In this document: in pieces, positions 10,106 through 20,970 of the stretch
Numbering within the stretch: the first letter of the stretch is position 1
Layout: each line of letters starts with the position of its first letter
Assembly (NCBI RefSeq): GCF_016802725.1
Contig: NC_052666.1
Span: 13,394,375 to 13,458,374 of the forward strand
Direction of reading: 5' to 3'
DNA length: 64,000 nt
Origin: Solenopsis invicta
Lineage: Eukaryota; Arthropoda; Insecta; Hymenoptera; Formicidae
The notes under the pieces: model-generated
Told to the model about the DNA's origin: nothing
Databases searched by the model: none
The model's input: the letters and a program-made list of their open reading frames with translations, nothing else
Position numbers and translations under genes: made by a program

Positions 10106-11688
10106 GGGATTATTACACCTTGTAGGCCTCAAAATCATACCTTACTTTGAGAGGTGATTATTGAAAAACTATACATGTTACAAAAAAAACTGTTTATATC
10201 TATTTGTTACTTGCATTTTTATGTATAAAATAGAAAAAAAAATTGTTCTATACAACAAAATGGCGACGCTGCAGCACGTTTTTTGGAGGTCTGCGTGTGA
10301 TGAAGGCATCCGCGGTGGACAGCAGAACAGATCTAAAGTATGCTGTAGCTAAAAATTAAAAAGTTATTTGTAATCTGCATTAAATTTACTAGAGAAATAC
10401 CAATCCGAATTAATAAATATTGAAAAATGTGGAAATGGTGCACGCGTAAAAAAAGAGGTTCAGTTTTCACATAAAAATTCGTCATAAAAATATGAATTAC
10501 AAAAAAGTATATAAGTTATCGCAAAAACCAATGGTATTTCTTTAGATAATTCAATTGACAATAACTCGTTAAAATTTCAAAGCATTCGGATGAAATTTGT
10601 AGTAGTTATGGTGTCCACCATTTTTGAAAACACCATTCTGAGAAAAACGCGATTAAAGTTTCAAGTACGATTTTTTTGTTTATAAAATAATAATTTTGGG
10701 GGTTTACTTTTAGTCAGCAATTCCGGGGCCATACAGTAAGCCTTCTACATCCAATGCATCTTCTACGGCTTGATGTCGGAGCGATTTTGCCTTCGAAATG
10801 ACCTCTTTTGCAGCGTCCGACATCCTGCGCTCTGCAATGTTGACTCGGTTATTATCCGCTGATTCCGCAAAATTGTAGGATCTCGTTTCAATCGTTAAGT
10901 TCCATGACTTCCATCATTTTTAGTAAGCTTTTGAAGCCATCATTGAAAGTACAGACGGCAATGTATGTACAAATATCCAAAACCATCTTGCAGCTGGAAC
11001 GAGATTTTGGAGCCAAGGACCACACGATGGCATTCAAGCTTTCGTTATTATTCTGCGTGTAACCGCCTAAGCAACGAATTAATAGATCATCCCTGCTCAA
11101 GTCTTCGTAAATAGGTTTTATTGCATTGAATACATCTTGCGGGATAGGTTCTTTATGTCGGTAATCCAAGAGGGTACCGGTGGCTTTGGCTTGTTGCCAC
11201 GAGCACCACGATTTCTCTCCGACTGGACAATGCTCGTGCTGGGGTATTTCGTCGGTCGATATTTTATGTAAAACTGTTGCCCAAATTGCATTCCTCATTT
11301 TTTCAACGGAATCATGATTTCTTCTTATAGCGAGACCATAATATATTGTCAGTTCGTCTATTAATTTGCCAGTGAGTTTTCCTTTTCCACCGAGACATTT
11401 GGTATTTTTTTTAAAGCGCGCAGCCGTGCGTACAGTATATATACATAACTATAATGCCAAAAAATGACCTGGATCATTCAGGTAAACGGAGCAGTGTACC
11501 GACGGCGCGGAGACTCCGATCACATGCTGAGCGGCGCTATACATCCTTGACATAATCGACTATATCTTTGTGAATATTTGGAATTTCACATTCAAATAAA
11601 AAATTTTATATTCTTAAGACTATAAACTATCGATTTATGCAAAAAAATTTTTTTCGATTTTTTGAAAGTTACAAGGTGTAATAACCCC
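10106..11688. mobile_element. Kolobok-like (TTAA-flanked) transposon inserted in the Helitron helicase
   Basis: TTAA at 10102-10105 and at 11689-11692 flank termini GGGATTATTACACCTTGTA and its inverted partner ACAAGGTGTAATAACCCC. Removing 10106-11688 plus one TTAA rejoins the helicase. Kolobok and piggyBac both use TTAA. The terminal GGG and the Mutator/Kolobok-type protein remnant inside favour Kolobok. At about 1.58 kb with a partial transposase it is non-autonomous. Confidence 0.8.
10888..11298 (-). pseudogene. Transposase C-terminal remnant, 'Mutator-like' (Kolobok) domain
   Basis: The 136-residue frame has HCPVGEKSWCSWQQAKATG, then AIKPIYEDLSRDDLLIRCLGG and TQNNNESLNAIVW. I know this pattern from insect and cnidarian transposases annotated as Mutator-like and linked to the Kolobok superfamily. 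The catalytic N-terminal part is absent; upstream sequence to 11688 has no matching open frame. It is a fossil inside the TTAA-flanked element. Confidence 0.65.
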
Positions 11689-11692
11689 TTAA

Positions 11693-12470
11693 GAACGTTA
11701 TACATATGACAAGTAGGTAATAAACAAACGATATCAAAAGGCAAACTTTCAATAAAATCACATATTTCGTTTAATCTTGCTTCGAAAGATTCACCTTTAA
11801 AAAATAATTTTCTTTTTTCAAGAGTGTTACAATCAGATTTTGTCGATAAACCAATACGAATTCTCGAGAGTAATTCACGATAAGTTACGTCTTCTTGTTG
11901 ACGCATATTGATCGTTAATTCATCATACTCAAATAAAGTAGTCCATAAATTAACAGCATTTAAGGAACCAAGAAACTTTTGAATTTTTTCATTTGATAAT
12001 TTGACAAAGGCAGGTTCTTCGTGTACAGGAGGTAATTGAAGCAAATCTCCAAATAAAAGAATATGTTTTTGACCAAACCAGCCATCATCACAATAAGTAA
12101 TATCGAATATTTCACATAATCATCGATGTATATACAACAAAGTCAAATTAAATATCATTGATATCTCATCAATTATAAAAAGGACGACATCTTTAAGATC
12201 TGCTCGTAAAACTTTCAATACATGATCAGCTAATTGTTTATACTTAGGGGTATGACCATGATCAACGGGTAATTGAAGCAATCTATGTACTGTCAAACCA
12301 TCTATTTTAAACGCTGCTATACCGGTAGGTGCCGTTATAGCAGTATCCTTGTTGAGATTTTGTTTTATCCAACATTTAATACTTTTAATTAATAAACTCT
12401 TACCAGTACCTCCTTCTCCACTAACGTATAATCGTAGAAACGATTTTTCATTACAGTACTAGTGACTCTA
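11693..12470 (-). pseudogene. Helitron Pif1-type helicase, N-terminal half
   Basis: After a frameshift near 12465 the minus strand encodes Walker A GEGGTGKS (about 12427-12404), TAITAPTGIAAF, Walker B-like FIIDEISM, an in-frame stop (TGA near 12120), then HILLFGDLLQLPPVHEEPAF and NMRQQED. These are ordered Pif1 helicase motifs I to IV. The reading ends at the Kolobok-like insertion and is completed by 10094-9390. Confidence 0.8.
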
Positions 12471-13150
12471 TCAAATACTTTTTTTTATCTACATTCAGTT
12501 TTAAAATCATTTGAGACATATCGACTTCTTCGTTACATTTATTACCAAGATCTTTAAAATCTTGTATTGTCTCACCAGCTTGAACATTTTGAACACCTAT
12601 TAGGATAGGGTTATCAGGATCATCCTGAAACACATGCTGTTGCTTTTCGTCTAATTGTTGTTGAACTAATTCCTTTGCAGTTTCGAATGCTTTTCGCAAT
12701 TCTTCCATTTTTTCCTGATACTGCAATGCTTCGTCGAGATGTAATTTTACAGTGTGGAATGATTCCGCATAAGTATCACAACCATTTTTAAGCTCTTCTA
12801 TTTTCCGCCATGGTTGAAACATAAGAAGTAATGCAAAAAAATAATCTTCCGGCCTAGTATTAACATCATATTTATAATGATTAATAAGATATGCACGCTG
12901 TCGTTGTTTAAGATAATAAACATTATTTATGTTGTAAAATACAATATTTTTACTTTTTAGTTTGATTTTTGTAATATCATACCATTGTGCAAATTCATAT
13001 AAGGACATGGATTGAAATTCCTTCGGTCTATTTGGATAATGATTGTCTATTATAAATGGACAAAATATGTTTTTTGACTCTCCATCAAGAGCTTCAACTT
13101 CCTTACAACTTTTGATTTTTCTGTATCGTATTTGACTAACATCTAGCCAT
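12451..13150 (-). pseudogene. Helitron Rep-helicase linker region
   Basis: An open frame (start 13008, with the same frame readable back to about 13170) encodes a charged, partly helical stretch (EALQYQEKMEELRKAFETAK) between Rep and helicase. It is joined to Rep by a frameshift near 13172 and to the helicase by another near 12465. By position and content it is the usual spacer between the two domains. No separate function is claimed. Confidence 0.6.
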
Positions 13151-14889
13151 TTAAGTCGTTTTTGAATCAGTTCTACATAAAGAAATGCCTAGCAATGTAT
13201 CGGTAGCTTCAAAAGCTCCACATTCCCTATGATTCAAGAATCGTGAATCAACGTTCCAGAGACAATTCGCCACTGATTTATTTTTCCGATCTGTACTCTC
13301 AAGGATATTTTCAGATAATTCACACTTTTCTGATTTACTTACATACTTAGTAACGTACCAAGTAAGCAACGTTGAGTCTCCACCAACAAATTGTATATCC
13401 ATATTTCCTTCTCACGCAGTAAGAAAAACAGGATTATAATCATTTACATTAACTTCATTATCTGTCCGAGGAAGATCATAAAGCCTACTTCTATGCTTTA
13501 ATTTTTTTCTATCTGCTATCGAACTTACAATGTCTTTGATAATTAACGATTCCGTAATAACACGAGGAAAACCAAAACGACATACACGAATAACTTCACG
13601 CCCCGTTTTCTTAAAACGAAGACAATAATCGTTAGGTATGTGTAATTGATACACATTAACTTGTTTATACAACGTTGGAGAAATATTTTTATCTGGCATT
13701 TTACAACTTATATGCTGTAAAATAAATTTAGCAACATCTTCAACAGATGATTTACCAATAATTGGAGCGTCTTTTATCCAAATTAACAGATGAAAGTGTT
13801 GGATGCCTCTGCCTTGATATTCTCGCCGCCAAAAGTAATGTGTAACTTCTCCGATCGGATGATCTTTGGAACAAATAAAATCAAGCATCGCCCGAAATTT
13901 ATTATCAAGAAATTTCGATGTTGACACAGGATCTCTTGCAAGGAGAACACTGATACAAGACGAATCATTAGGCCATCTATTTACTTCACAAATATATTTA
14001 CCTAAATCATCCCACTCCCACTCTCTAGGACTCAATGTTACAAACCGTGTCGCTGGTCCGTAATATTGTGTCATACAATATAAATCACTTCGTGGTTTAC
14101 GCCAGTACTGTTCCGTATTTCTCAGAGTGGAGAATATCGTGCTCAAGTTAGATTCTAATAATTCTTTATGCATTGCTTCTAAATATTGCACTGCCGTATA
14201 CTGATCTCGCAAATTAGTTACATTAAGTTTATGGTAAATACCACGACTTAATTGACGATTATTTGCGTTATTTAATAAATGAAATAAGGACTGTGGGTTT
14301 AATCTGAATCGAGAGTCTTTAGATGTTAAACAACATTTAATGTATTCGTGATCATGAAGTTTAATCTGTATAGTTTCATGTTGTTCATTAAGACCAAAAG
14401 GATATAAATTTGGGAAACACAACAGATCTAAAGATTTTTCACGATTGTCCAAGGGTAAATTTTCAATTTTTAACATTTGATATAACGCAGCAGCACTTTC
14501 ACATGATTTCTTTTCATACAAAGGATGAATAGTATACCGCTCATAATAATTATCATTGTTATCAGTAATCTGAGTTAACATTGCTTTATCCTGATTATTT
14601 ACAATAGTAGCTTCCGCATTATTTTCTGCTTCTTGCGTTTCAATTTTTGGATTTAATATATTATCGCTATCCAAAAGAGATTCACTATCATCTTCCGTCT
14701 CTTTTATTTCAAAAAGTTCTATATCTTTTTCTGAACATAAGTATCCTTCGTAAGTATCTGGCAGTATAATGTGTTTGTACAGAGAATTGTAACGTTTTAA
14801 CCACGTTAAAGCATCGAATACTTTTTTAACATTTACCATTTCTTCCCAAATAACTTTGGATTTTGTCGGAATACCTCTGATTAAAATGT
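13151..14889 (-). pseudogene. Helitron Rep nuclease region
   Basis: The frame contains FWRREYQGRGIQHFHLLIW, the Helitron-like N domain with the HUH metal-binding pair (HFH), preceded by FVTLSPREWEW-type sequence. After an in-frame TGA at 13412-13414 it continues with TWYVTKYVSKSE, the paired-tyrosine motif of the rolling-circle nuclease. The apparent start at 14929 is not real, because codons upstream of 14889 come from the inserted LTR. The N-terminus is therefore lost. Rep would nick and join DNA in rolling-circle transposition. Confidence 0.85.
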
Positions 14890-15904
14890 TGTAACGCTGA
14901 TGGTTTTCGTGCGGTACGGTAGGAGTCACGGTTGTGGATAAGCTCGCCGGATTGGCCGGGTTCGGTAGAGTAATCGCACTCGGAATTAGATGACAAAAAC
15001 ACTAGATCTTTATTCAAGGCTTGATAGTTACATGTAGACAGATAGTCTGTCGACTTGAACGCCTCGCGACAAGTGGACTTAGCCTAAGCGGGGACGCGAT
15101 TGGTCCTCGGTGGTCGCGACGACAAATCGCCTCTGAGTGATCCGAAACGTTAGCTCGGGTAACGAAAAGTGTACGACGCCGCGCGGAGTAACAAAAAAAT
15201 GTTAAGTGAGAACCGAAAAGAAAAAAAAACAAACTAAGAACCAAATTATTATAACCGCGATAATACTGACGGAATGATAAAGCCAATAATAATCTAACTT
15301 AAACTAAGTGTTTTTAAACGGACACGGTGTCCGGGGTGATCGGGGAGCCGCGGAACGCGGGATCGGAGCGACGGTGGCGATTCCGCGCTTCGCCCGAGCC
15401 GCCTCGTGCAAAGTGAGGCGAAGGTATCGTCAGAGCGCGGATGCCCTGACGATGCTTTAGGTTACAGGTGAGTCTTCCCTGAGGGAGAGGACGGAGGTGA
15501 TTGGCCAGGGACACCTAGCCTGCGGACTCGACGAGGATGCTCGTCGTGGACTGTGATTCGCCGAGGATACTCGGCTACGGAGCGCGGCGAGGATGCTCGC
15601 GTGATTGGTTGCGGAGCGGTGTTCGGTATATCGGTGTTAGCCAAGGATCCTCAGCTAGTCGAGACGACGAGGATTCTCGTCGAGGGGTCTGGATGAGGCG
15701 AGTATTCTCGTCCTCTAGGGAGTCGGAGTTGCGGTCGAGGATTCTCGACCTGTCGGGTTCGGCGGACCGGGAAGATCTAACTCGGCGTTCCCACTGCCGG
15801 CTTATATATCCAAACGCACGGTTGGGCGGACCAATCCGCGCATTCGGTTGGCTGGCTCGGAGTGGGAACGTTGCCGAACGCCACGGGCGGCGCGCGTGCT
15901 GCCC
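14890..15904 (-). mobile_element. LTR family A, copy 1 (truncated), minus orientation
   Basis: It begins TGTAACGCTGATGG and is homologous to the complete solo LTR at 18661-19895 up to about 15904, where homology stops and a different GC-rich repeat follows. A polyadenylation signal (AATAAA on minus, near 15013) and a TATA box (GGATATATAAG on minus, near 15802) fix the orientation. Between them lies an array of short palindromes (15528-15750). It is inserted in the Helitron, whose coding sequence ends at 14889. Confidence 0.75.
15528..15750. promoter_or_regulatory. Hairpin array in LTR A copy 1
   Basis: Seven inverted repeats with 4-nt loops are present, for example GACGAG-GATG-CTCGTC, GCCGAG-GATA-CTCGGC and GGTCGAG-GATT-CTCGACC. 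Stems differ in sequence yet stay complementary. On the transcribed (minus) strand the array starts shortly after the TATA box, so it would lie in the RNA leader. Confidence 0.75.
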
Positions 15905-16194
15905 AGAGTTGCCGCTGATGCGCCGATTTGCAACACACCGCTACCAGAAAGAACAGCACTTGCGAGCACCCGTTGACACTTTCTCCCCACTTATCGGCCT
16001 GCGTCGAGCAGCCGAGGCGCCGAGTGGGGACTCCTTCTGTCTCTTTCTCTCTCGAGTGGTCTCTCTCCTTCTCCTCCTACCCTCTTCTGACCTGAGCGTT
16101 CTCTTTCTCTCGTATTACAAGCACAGCTCTTGGCGTTTAGCTGCACGATTTTAGATTTTCGTGCCGCGGAGCAGAGTCACAGGGGCGACGCGCA
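15905..16194. repeat. GC-rich repeat X, copy 1
   Basis: CAGAGTTGCC...GCGCCGATTTGCA, a pyrimidine-rich CTCTTTCTCT section and a GATTTTCGTGCCGCGGAGC end match 51043-51325 and 58686-58967 with clear divergence. A fold-back version is at 49482-49765. The frames here are not conserved as protein. It joins LTR sequence on the left in both diverged copies. Confidence 0.7.
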
Positions 16195-16550
16195 ATATAT
16201 ATATATATATATATATACATATATATGAATAATTCTAGAAAAAATTATTTGCGATATATAATTATTAATATAAATATTAATAATTAATTATTAATATAAT
16301 TATTAATAAACCTAGAATTATTCATATATATAAGTTAATAAGAAAATCTCATTAGGACACATTTATTAAATTATATGACGAAATCTTGCATAAAAATTTT
16401 AATAAGCAATTATGTAGTCCATTTACAAAAACAGATGTAGAGGTACTGTTTTGAAATTAATTGAACAATTATCTATTTTATAAAAGGTCAACTACATAAT
16501 TGCTCATTACAATATTTATGCAAGATTCCGTCTTGTAATTTAATAAATAT
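16195..16550. repeat. (AT)n run followed by two AT-rich fold-backs
   Basis: An (AT)n run at 16195-16216 leads into TATATATGAATAATTCTAG, which recurs inverted at about 16311-16331. A second fold-back follows: AAATCTTGCATAAA near 16382 pairs with TTTATGCAAGATT near 16514. The right half of the second matches 52020-52170 in the other copy of this region. Probably MITEs. Confidence 0.55.
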
Positions 16551-16998
16551 TATCCTATCGGGAAATGTCGCGCGCCGCATTCGTCAATTTGACAACTCCA
16601 GATCTGAAATCACATACAGCTGTTACTGTTGTTGTAACATGATTGCGAATCTCGAAATTCTTCAATGTAATTCTGGCGACGTCATTAAGAATCGGTTATT
16701 TTTCTGCAAGCTTTTAAGTAACTGTATAATTTACTCGCACTAACTTAATACAGCAATTAAAACATGTTAATATATTTAACTCCACTCTTGGCCACCATGC
16801 GCGTTTTTTATTTATATATAAAAATAAATATCTGTCAAGTTACAAAAAATTATGCTCACTTTTTTTTAATGAAATAAATATCGACTATTACTGAAATTAT
16901 TTTTTTCTATGTATTACCTGTTTCATTTATTTTATTTACACAAAACGTACATAGTGTTGCTCAACGGAAACCGCGAGAAGGTGGTGGTCTCTTCCGTC

Positions 16999-17187
16999 AA
17001 GAGGAAAATGTAAAAAATTCTTATTTATTTGAAAGTAATAATCATAAGAATTGAAATTAATATTTAATCAGCTATGTTGTTTTACAATATTAACTAGTTA
17101 CATAAGAAATGGAATTAGTTAATATTGCAAAATAATGTAACTGATTAAATATCACTTTCAAAATAAATTTTTTACATTTTCCTCAGT
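16999..17187. mobile_element. Palindromic MITE-like repeat, copy 1
   Basis: AGGAAAATGTAAAAAATTC at the left is mirrored by AAATTTTTTACATTTTCCT at the right, and the arms pair over about 85 bases. The same palindrome is at about 61460-61640 in copy 2 at the equivalent position, so it predates the split of the two copies. It is followed by a short (GT)n run (17188-17202). Confidence 0.7.
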
Positions 17188-17689
17188 GTGTGTGTGTGTG
17201 TGTTTGGGTGTTTAAATTTATCAATTTAAAACAAAAATGTTTTCACTCTTTTTGAGCGATGTCCTTGCGGACCAAAAAAATATTTGCACTCTTTTCGAGC
17301 GACTCCCCTGACAGTACAGAAAATTAAAAAAAAATTTCTTTGAAATTTAAGTTGATCATCACTTTTGAGTCCATTTTGACATGCAAAAAGCTATTTCTGA
17401 AAAGTCAGAAAAAAAAATCTTTTTGCGTCACAAAATAAATTCAGAATTAATGACAAACCTGAATTCTTTTTGCATTCTGTATGCTATCTAGAATATTGTT
17501 ACGGACAGTCTCTTTTACGCACTCTGTTCGGGTATTGTCCTGACAGAAGAAGATGTTATGAAAATATACTATTTTTACGGACAAGGTCTTTTATTAACTT
17601 TTTTTAAATTAAATGTTTACATTTTCTGCTTAAAAAATATGTGTATAAGGGATAAAATAAGAGGACAGTAATATTTATTTTAATATTTT

Positions 17690-20488
17690 CTATTTATTTA
17701 ATATATAAATGTAATTAATATGTCCTCCATCCCTTCCTCTTCCTCCTTCTCTCCTTCCCTTTCCTTCTTCGCCTCTTCCTCTTCCTCGTACCCTGCCTCT
17801 TTCTCCTTCTCTTCTTGCTCTTCTTATTTCTCCTCTTCTTCTTCCACCTTCATCTCTTCCTCTTCCGCCTTTACCCCTGTATGGCTGGTACAGACCTCTC
17901 TGCCTGTACCAGCGGGCACGCGCACGCCCATGCCCTAGTCCATTACGCCGGACTGAAAATAAATATAAATAAATATAAAAACATTTTATACATATATACA
18001 TATATACATATAAATATTGTAATGAATATTACTGTTACTTTGCTGACGCTCCTGTTGCGGTTGTTGTTGCAACTGTTGCTCCTGCTGCTGCTGCAGTTGC
18101 TCCTGCTGCTGCTGCAGTTGCTTCTGCTGCTGCTGCTGCAGTTGCTTCTGCTGCTGCTGCGGTTGCTCCTGCTGCTGCTGCTGTTGCCCCTGCTGCTGCT
18201 GCAGCTGCAGGTGTTGCTGCATTTCCTGCCAGCCTTGCACCAGCATGTTTAAAGTGCCCTCCAGTCGATCAAGTCTTTGTTGGACCAATGCTGATCCTTG
18301 TCTGTTAAGACTTATGGTCTTTTGATTTTGTTCATTTGAAAAATACGTAACAAATAATAATAATTAACAAAAATATATAAATATATTATGTACTAATACT
18401 AAGAGCAAGGTTGGCGTAAAAAATTTTGTTTAAATAATTTACTTATTATGCAAATAGATAATGCAAGCTATGTAAATTGTTTAAAATTAAATAACAGTAC
18501 AGAATGTTATAACCGACTAAAATTATTAATATATCTCAGAGAGAAATGACTTGTCAAATCGATGTCGAATGGACATGGATTCAATATAAAAATCATCGTT
18601 TTATCGTTTATTTCATTAGTTCGCTGAGATTTTAATAGTGATGAAATAAAAATATATAACTGTAACGCTGGTGGTTTTCGTGCGGTTCGGGTAGGTGTCA
18701 GGATACGGTTGCGGATAAGCTCGCCGGATTGGTCGGGTTCGGGATAATAATCGCACTCGGTATTTAGCTGACAAACATACGAGATCTTTATTTAGCTATA
18801 TTTACACATAGCCTTATGGCTTATTGAGTCTAGCGCCTCGTGGCGAGTGGACCTAGCCTAAGCGGGGACGCGATTGGCTTGCGGTGGTCGCGGCGGCCAA
18901 TCGCCGTTGAGCTGTCGGAATCGCTAGTTTGGGTGACGGTGTACGGACGACGACGCGCTTGCTCAATGAAAACGTTAAGCGAGAGCCGGGATTACATTTA
19001 CACTAAAAGAATCAAATTGTGATGTCCGTAATAACACGGGTGAAATGGTAAAGCGACACGTAATAAATCTACTTACAAAAGATACATAATAAGAACTTAA
19101 CTAAACGCGGTGTTTTTAAACGGACACGGTGTCCGGGGTGGTCGGGGAGTCGCGGAACGCGGGATTGGAGCGTCGGCGACGATTCCGCGTCTCGCCCGAG
19201 CCGCCTCGTGCAAAAAGAGGCGAAGTTCTCGTCAGGACGCGGATGCCCTGACGAGGCTTTAGGTTACGAGAGACTCTTCCCTGAGGGAGAGGACGGATGG
19301 GATTGGCTAGGGATACCCAGCCTGCGGACTCGACGAGGATGCTCGTCGTGGGCGGTGATTCGCCGGGGATACTCGGCTACGGAGCACGGCGAGGATGCTC
19401 GCCGTGATTGGCTGTGTACGGTGTTCGGTAGGACAGGATTAGCCGAGGATACTCGGCTACGGCGAGGATACTCGCCGTGATTGGTGGTGTACGGTATTCG
19501 GTATGACAGGATTAGCCGAGGATACTCGGCTAGCCGGAACGACGAGGATGCTCGTCGAGGGGAATCAGGATGAGGCGAGTATTCTCGTCCTCTTGGGAGT
19601 CGGAGTGCGGTCGAGGATACTCGACCTGTCGGATTCGGCGGACCGGGAAGATCTGTCTCGGCGTTCCCACTGCCGGCTTATATATCCGAACGCACGGTTG
19701 GGCGGACCAATCCGTGCGTTCGGTCGGCTGGCCCGGAGTGGGAGCGTTGTCGAACGCCACGGGCGGCGCGCGTGCTGCCGCGTGATCGCGACGGCAGGTT
19801 AGCTCGGTGCGCGCACGTGGCGTTCTGCCGGTGTATTGCTCGGGTGGACGGAGCGGAGTGGCCGTGCGCGCGAGGTGGAGGGGCGTTTTGTTACATAACA
19901 TGCCAAAGAACTCAAAAAGAATTAAAAAAATATATTTATGTTAATTTTCAGTTTATTTTACGATGTAAAAAGATTTTTGTTTTGGACTGCTTAGAAAAAT
20001 AAATCTTTTTGCATTTCAAAATAAAGTCAGAAATGATGACATAAACTTGTTTTTTCTTAATTCTTTTTAAATTCACTGATATAAGATTTGTATTTATTAT
20101 ATATAAAAATCACATTTCAGCAAGAAGAAATAATAAACTCGATGTCAAAACGAAAATTTGTACATCAAATCGATGTCCATTAGACATCGTTGAATTCGAG
20201 TTATTTCTCTCTGGAAAATATTAATAACTTTAGTTCGTCATAACTTTCTGTATTGTTATTCAATTTATAAAAATTTACATAACTTGATACTACCTATTTG
20301 TAAAAGATTTGTTTGACATGTAGAGGTATACATAACCCCTCTTGATTTATTTTTCTATTCTTTAAATTATTGTACGGCACAACCTTGTCTACAAGACAAC
20401 TACTTATCAATATAGACTGAATGTATCTAATTGTATTGATGTTCAATTGTTAAATAATATAATAAAATATTTATAACTAACCTGCCAT
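17690..20488 (-). CDS. Three-exon gene for a coiled-coil/polyQ/RG-rich protein, copy 1 (broken acceptor)
   Basis: The exon model on minus is exon 1 20488-20482 (ATGGCAG, donor GTTAGT), exon 2 18335-18033 and exon 3 17952-17690. Both introns are phase 1 and the lengths sum to 191 codons (190 residues). Exon 2 encodes LVQQRLDRLEGTLNMLVQGW, a likely coiled coil, then a long glutamine tract. Exon 3 encodes RRNGLGHGRARARWYRQRG and an Arg/Gly-rich tail, a plausible RNA-binding RG box. The structure matches copy 2 at 63502-61995. The exon 2 acceptor reads TTTTTCAA instead of TTTTTCAG, so this copy is probably not spliced normally. A solo LTR lies in intron 1. The function is unknown; the position suggests a transposon accessory protein. 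Confidence 0.6.
18661..19895 (-). mobile_element. Solo LTR, family A copy 2, target duplication TAAC
   Basis: A 1235-bp unit TGTAACGCTGG...GTTTTGTTACA is flanked by TAAC at 18657-18660 and 19896-19899. A TATA box on minus (GGATATATAAG near 19680) and a poly(A) signal near 18787 show minus orientation. No internal region remains, so this is a recombination product. It is a reference copy for the truncated LTR at 14890. Confidence 0.9.
19330..19627. promoter_or_regulatory. Hairpin array in LTR A copy 2
   Basis: Nine inverted repeats with GATA, GATG or similar 4-nt loops are present. One at about 19385-19406 has the 9-bp stem CACGGCGAG/CTCGCCGTG. Others have GACGAG/CTCGTC, GCCGAG/CTCGGC and GGTCGAG/CTCGACC. 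The first one met by the transcript lies within about 60 nt of the TATA box. Confidence 0.8.
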
Positions 20489-20970
20489 ATCGCTGTTTGT
20501 TGTTGTCTGTCGTTGTCGCAGAAACTTAAACAATGATAGTGGAGACGCGGATCATCGATAAACGCGCGGTCCGCACGTGTTTTTACCAATGTAACAGTGA
20601 GACGCGGCCTAAATGTGGCATTACTGCTCTGAAATATTGTTCTTCAATTGTTTTTTATGCGCTATGGTTATTCTTATCTGTTTGGTCGCAACATCTTGCT
20701 GCTGATCAGAGCTGTCTTCAGCTGGCAAATAGATATTTATCCAAAAAGGTACTTTTGGCCAAAAAGATACTTTTGATATTTACACAACACACACACCCTC
20801 ATACACATACATATTCGGAAAGAGAAAAGGCTTTAGTCGATAAATACTGTGGGAGTGACGAACCACAGGATCCTGATCTCTTTCTGTGACATACACCTTC
20901 AATATTTATATATATTATTTTTTTATATATATTATTTATACATATTATTTATATATATTATTTATCTCTA
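20489..20970. promoter_or_regulatory. Shared 5' region between accessory gene and hAT transposase, copy 1
   Basis: The two start codons face away from each other across 482 bp. The sequence aligns with 63503-63918 (for example GAGACGCGGCCTAAATGTGGCAT in part, GATCATCGATAAACGCGCG, GGGAGTGACGAACCAC). It ends in an AT-rich run (20893-20965). A bidirectional promoter is inferred from geometry and conservation; no core motif is certain. Confidence 0.5.

Larger units (their letters stand above)
8134..14889 (-). mobile_element. Helitron, autonomous type, decayed and interrupted
   Basis: On the minus strand the order is Rep nuclease (14889-13151), linker (13150-12451), Pif1-type helicase (12465-11693 and 10094-9390), a ubiquitin-protease-like ORF (9341-8979) and a non-coding 3' tail. 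The tail ends at about 8134 with the hairpin ACCTTTTTTTGAAAAGGT. A Kolobok-like element splits the helicase at 10106-11688, and the 5' end is cut off by an LTR at 14890. Several stops and frameshifts make it inactive. The 3' border is inferred from the hairpin and from matching ends at 34050 and 38580; the exact terminal base is not certain. Confidence 0.75.

Noticed and set aside
15537..16154. 205-codon ORF on plus
   Set aside because: Runs across an LTR hairpin array and repeat X, and is not conserved as protein between copies. Likewise the other GC-rich frames in LTRs (19208-19901, 25365-26162, 34157-34735, 50545-51446, 58612-59089).
18001..18252. Leucine-rich ORF on plus (17815-18252) and its counterpart at 62257-62562
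   Set aside because: Antisense of the glutamine codons of the spliced minus-strand gene. The spliced model has conserved exon borders, the plus frame does not.
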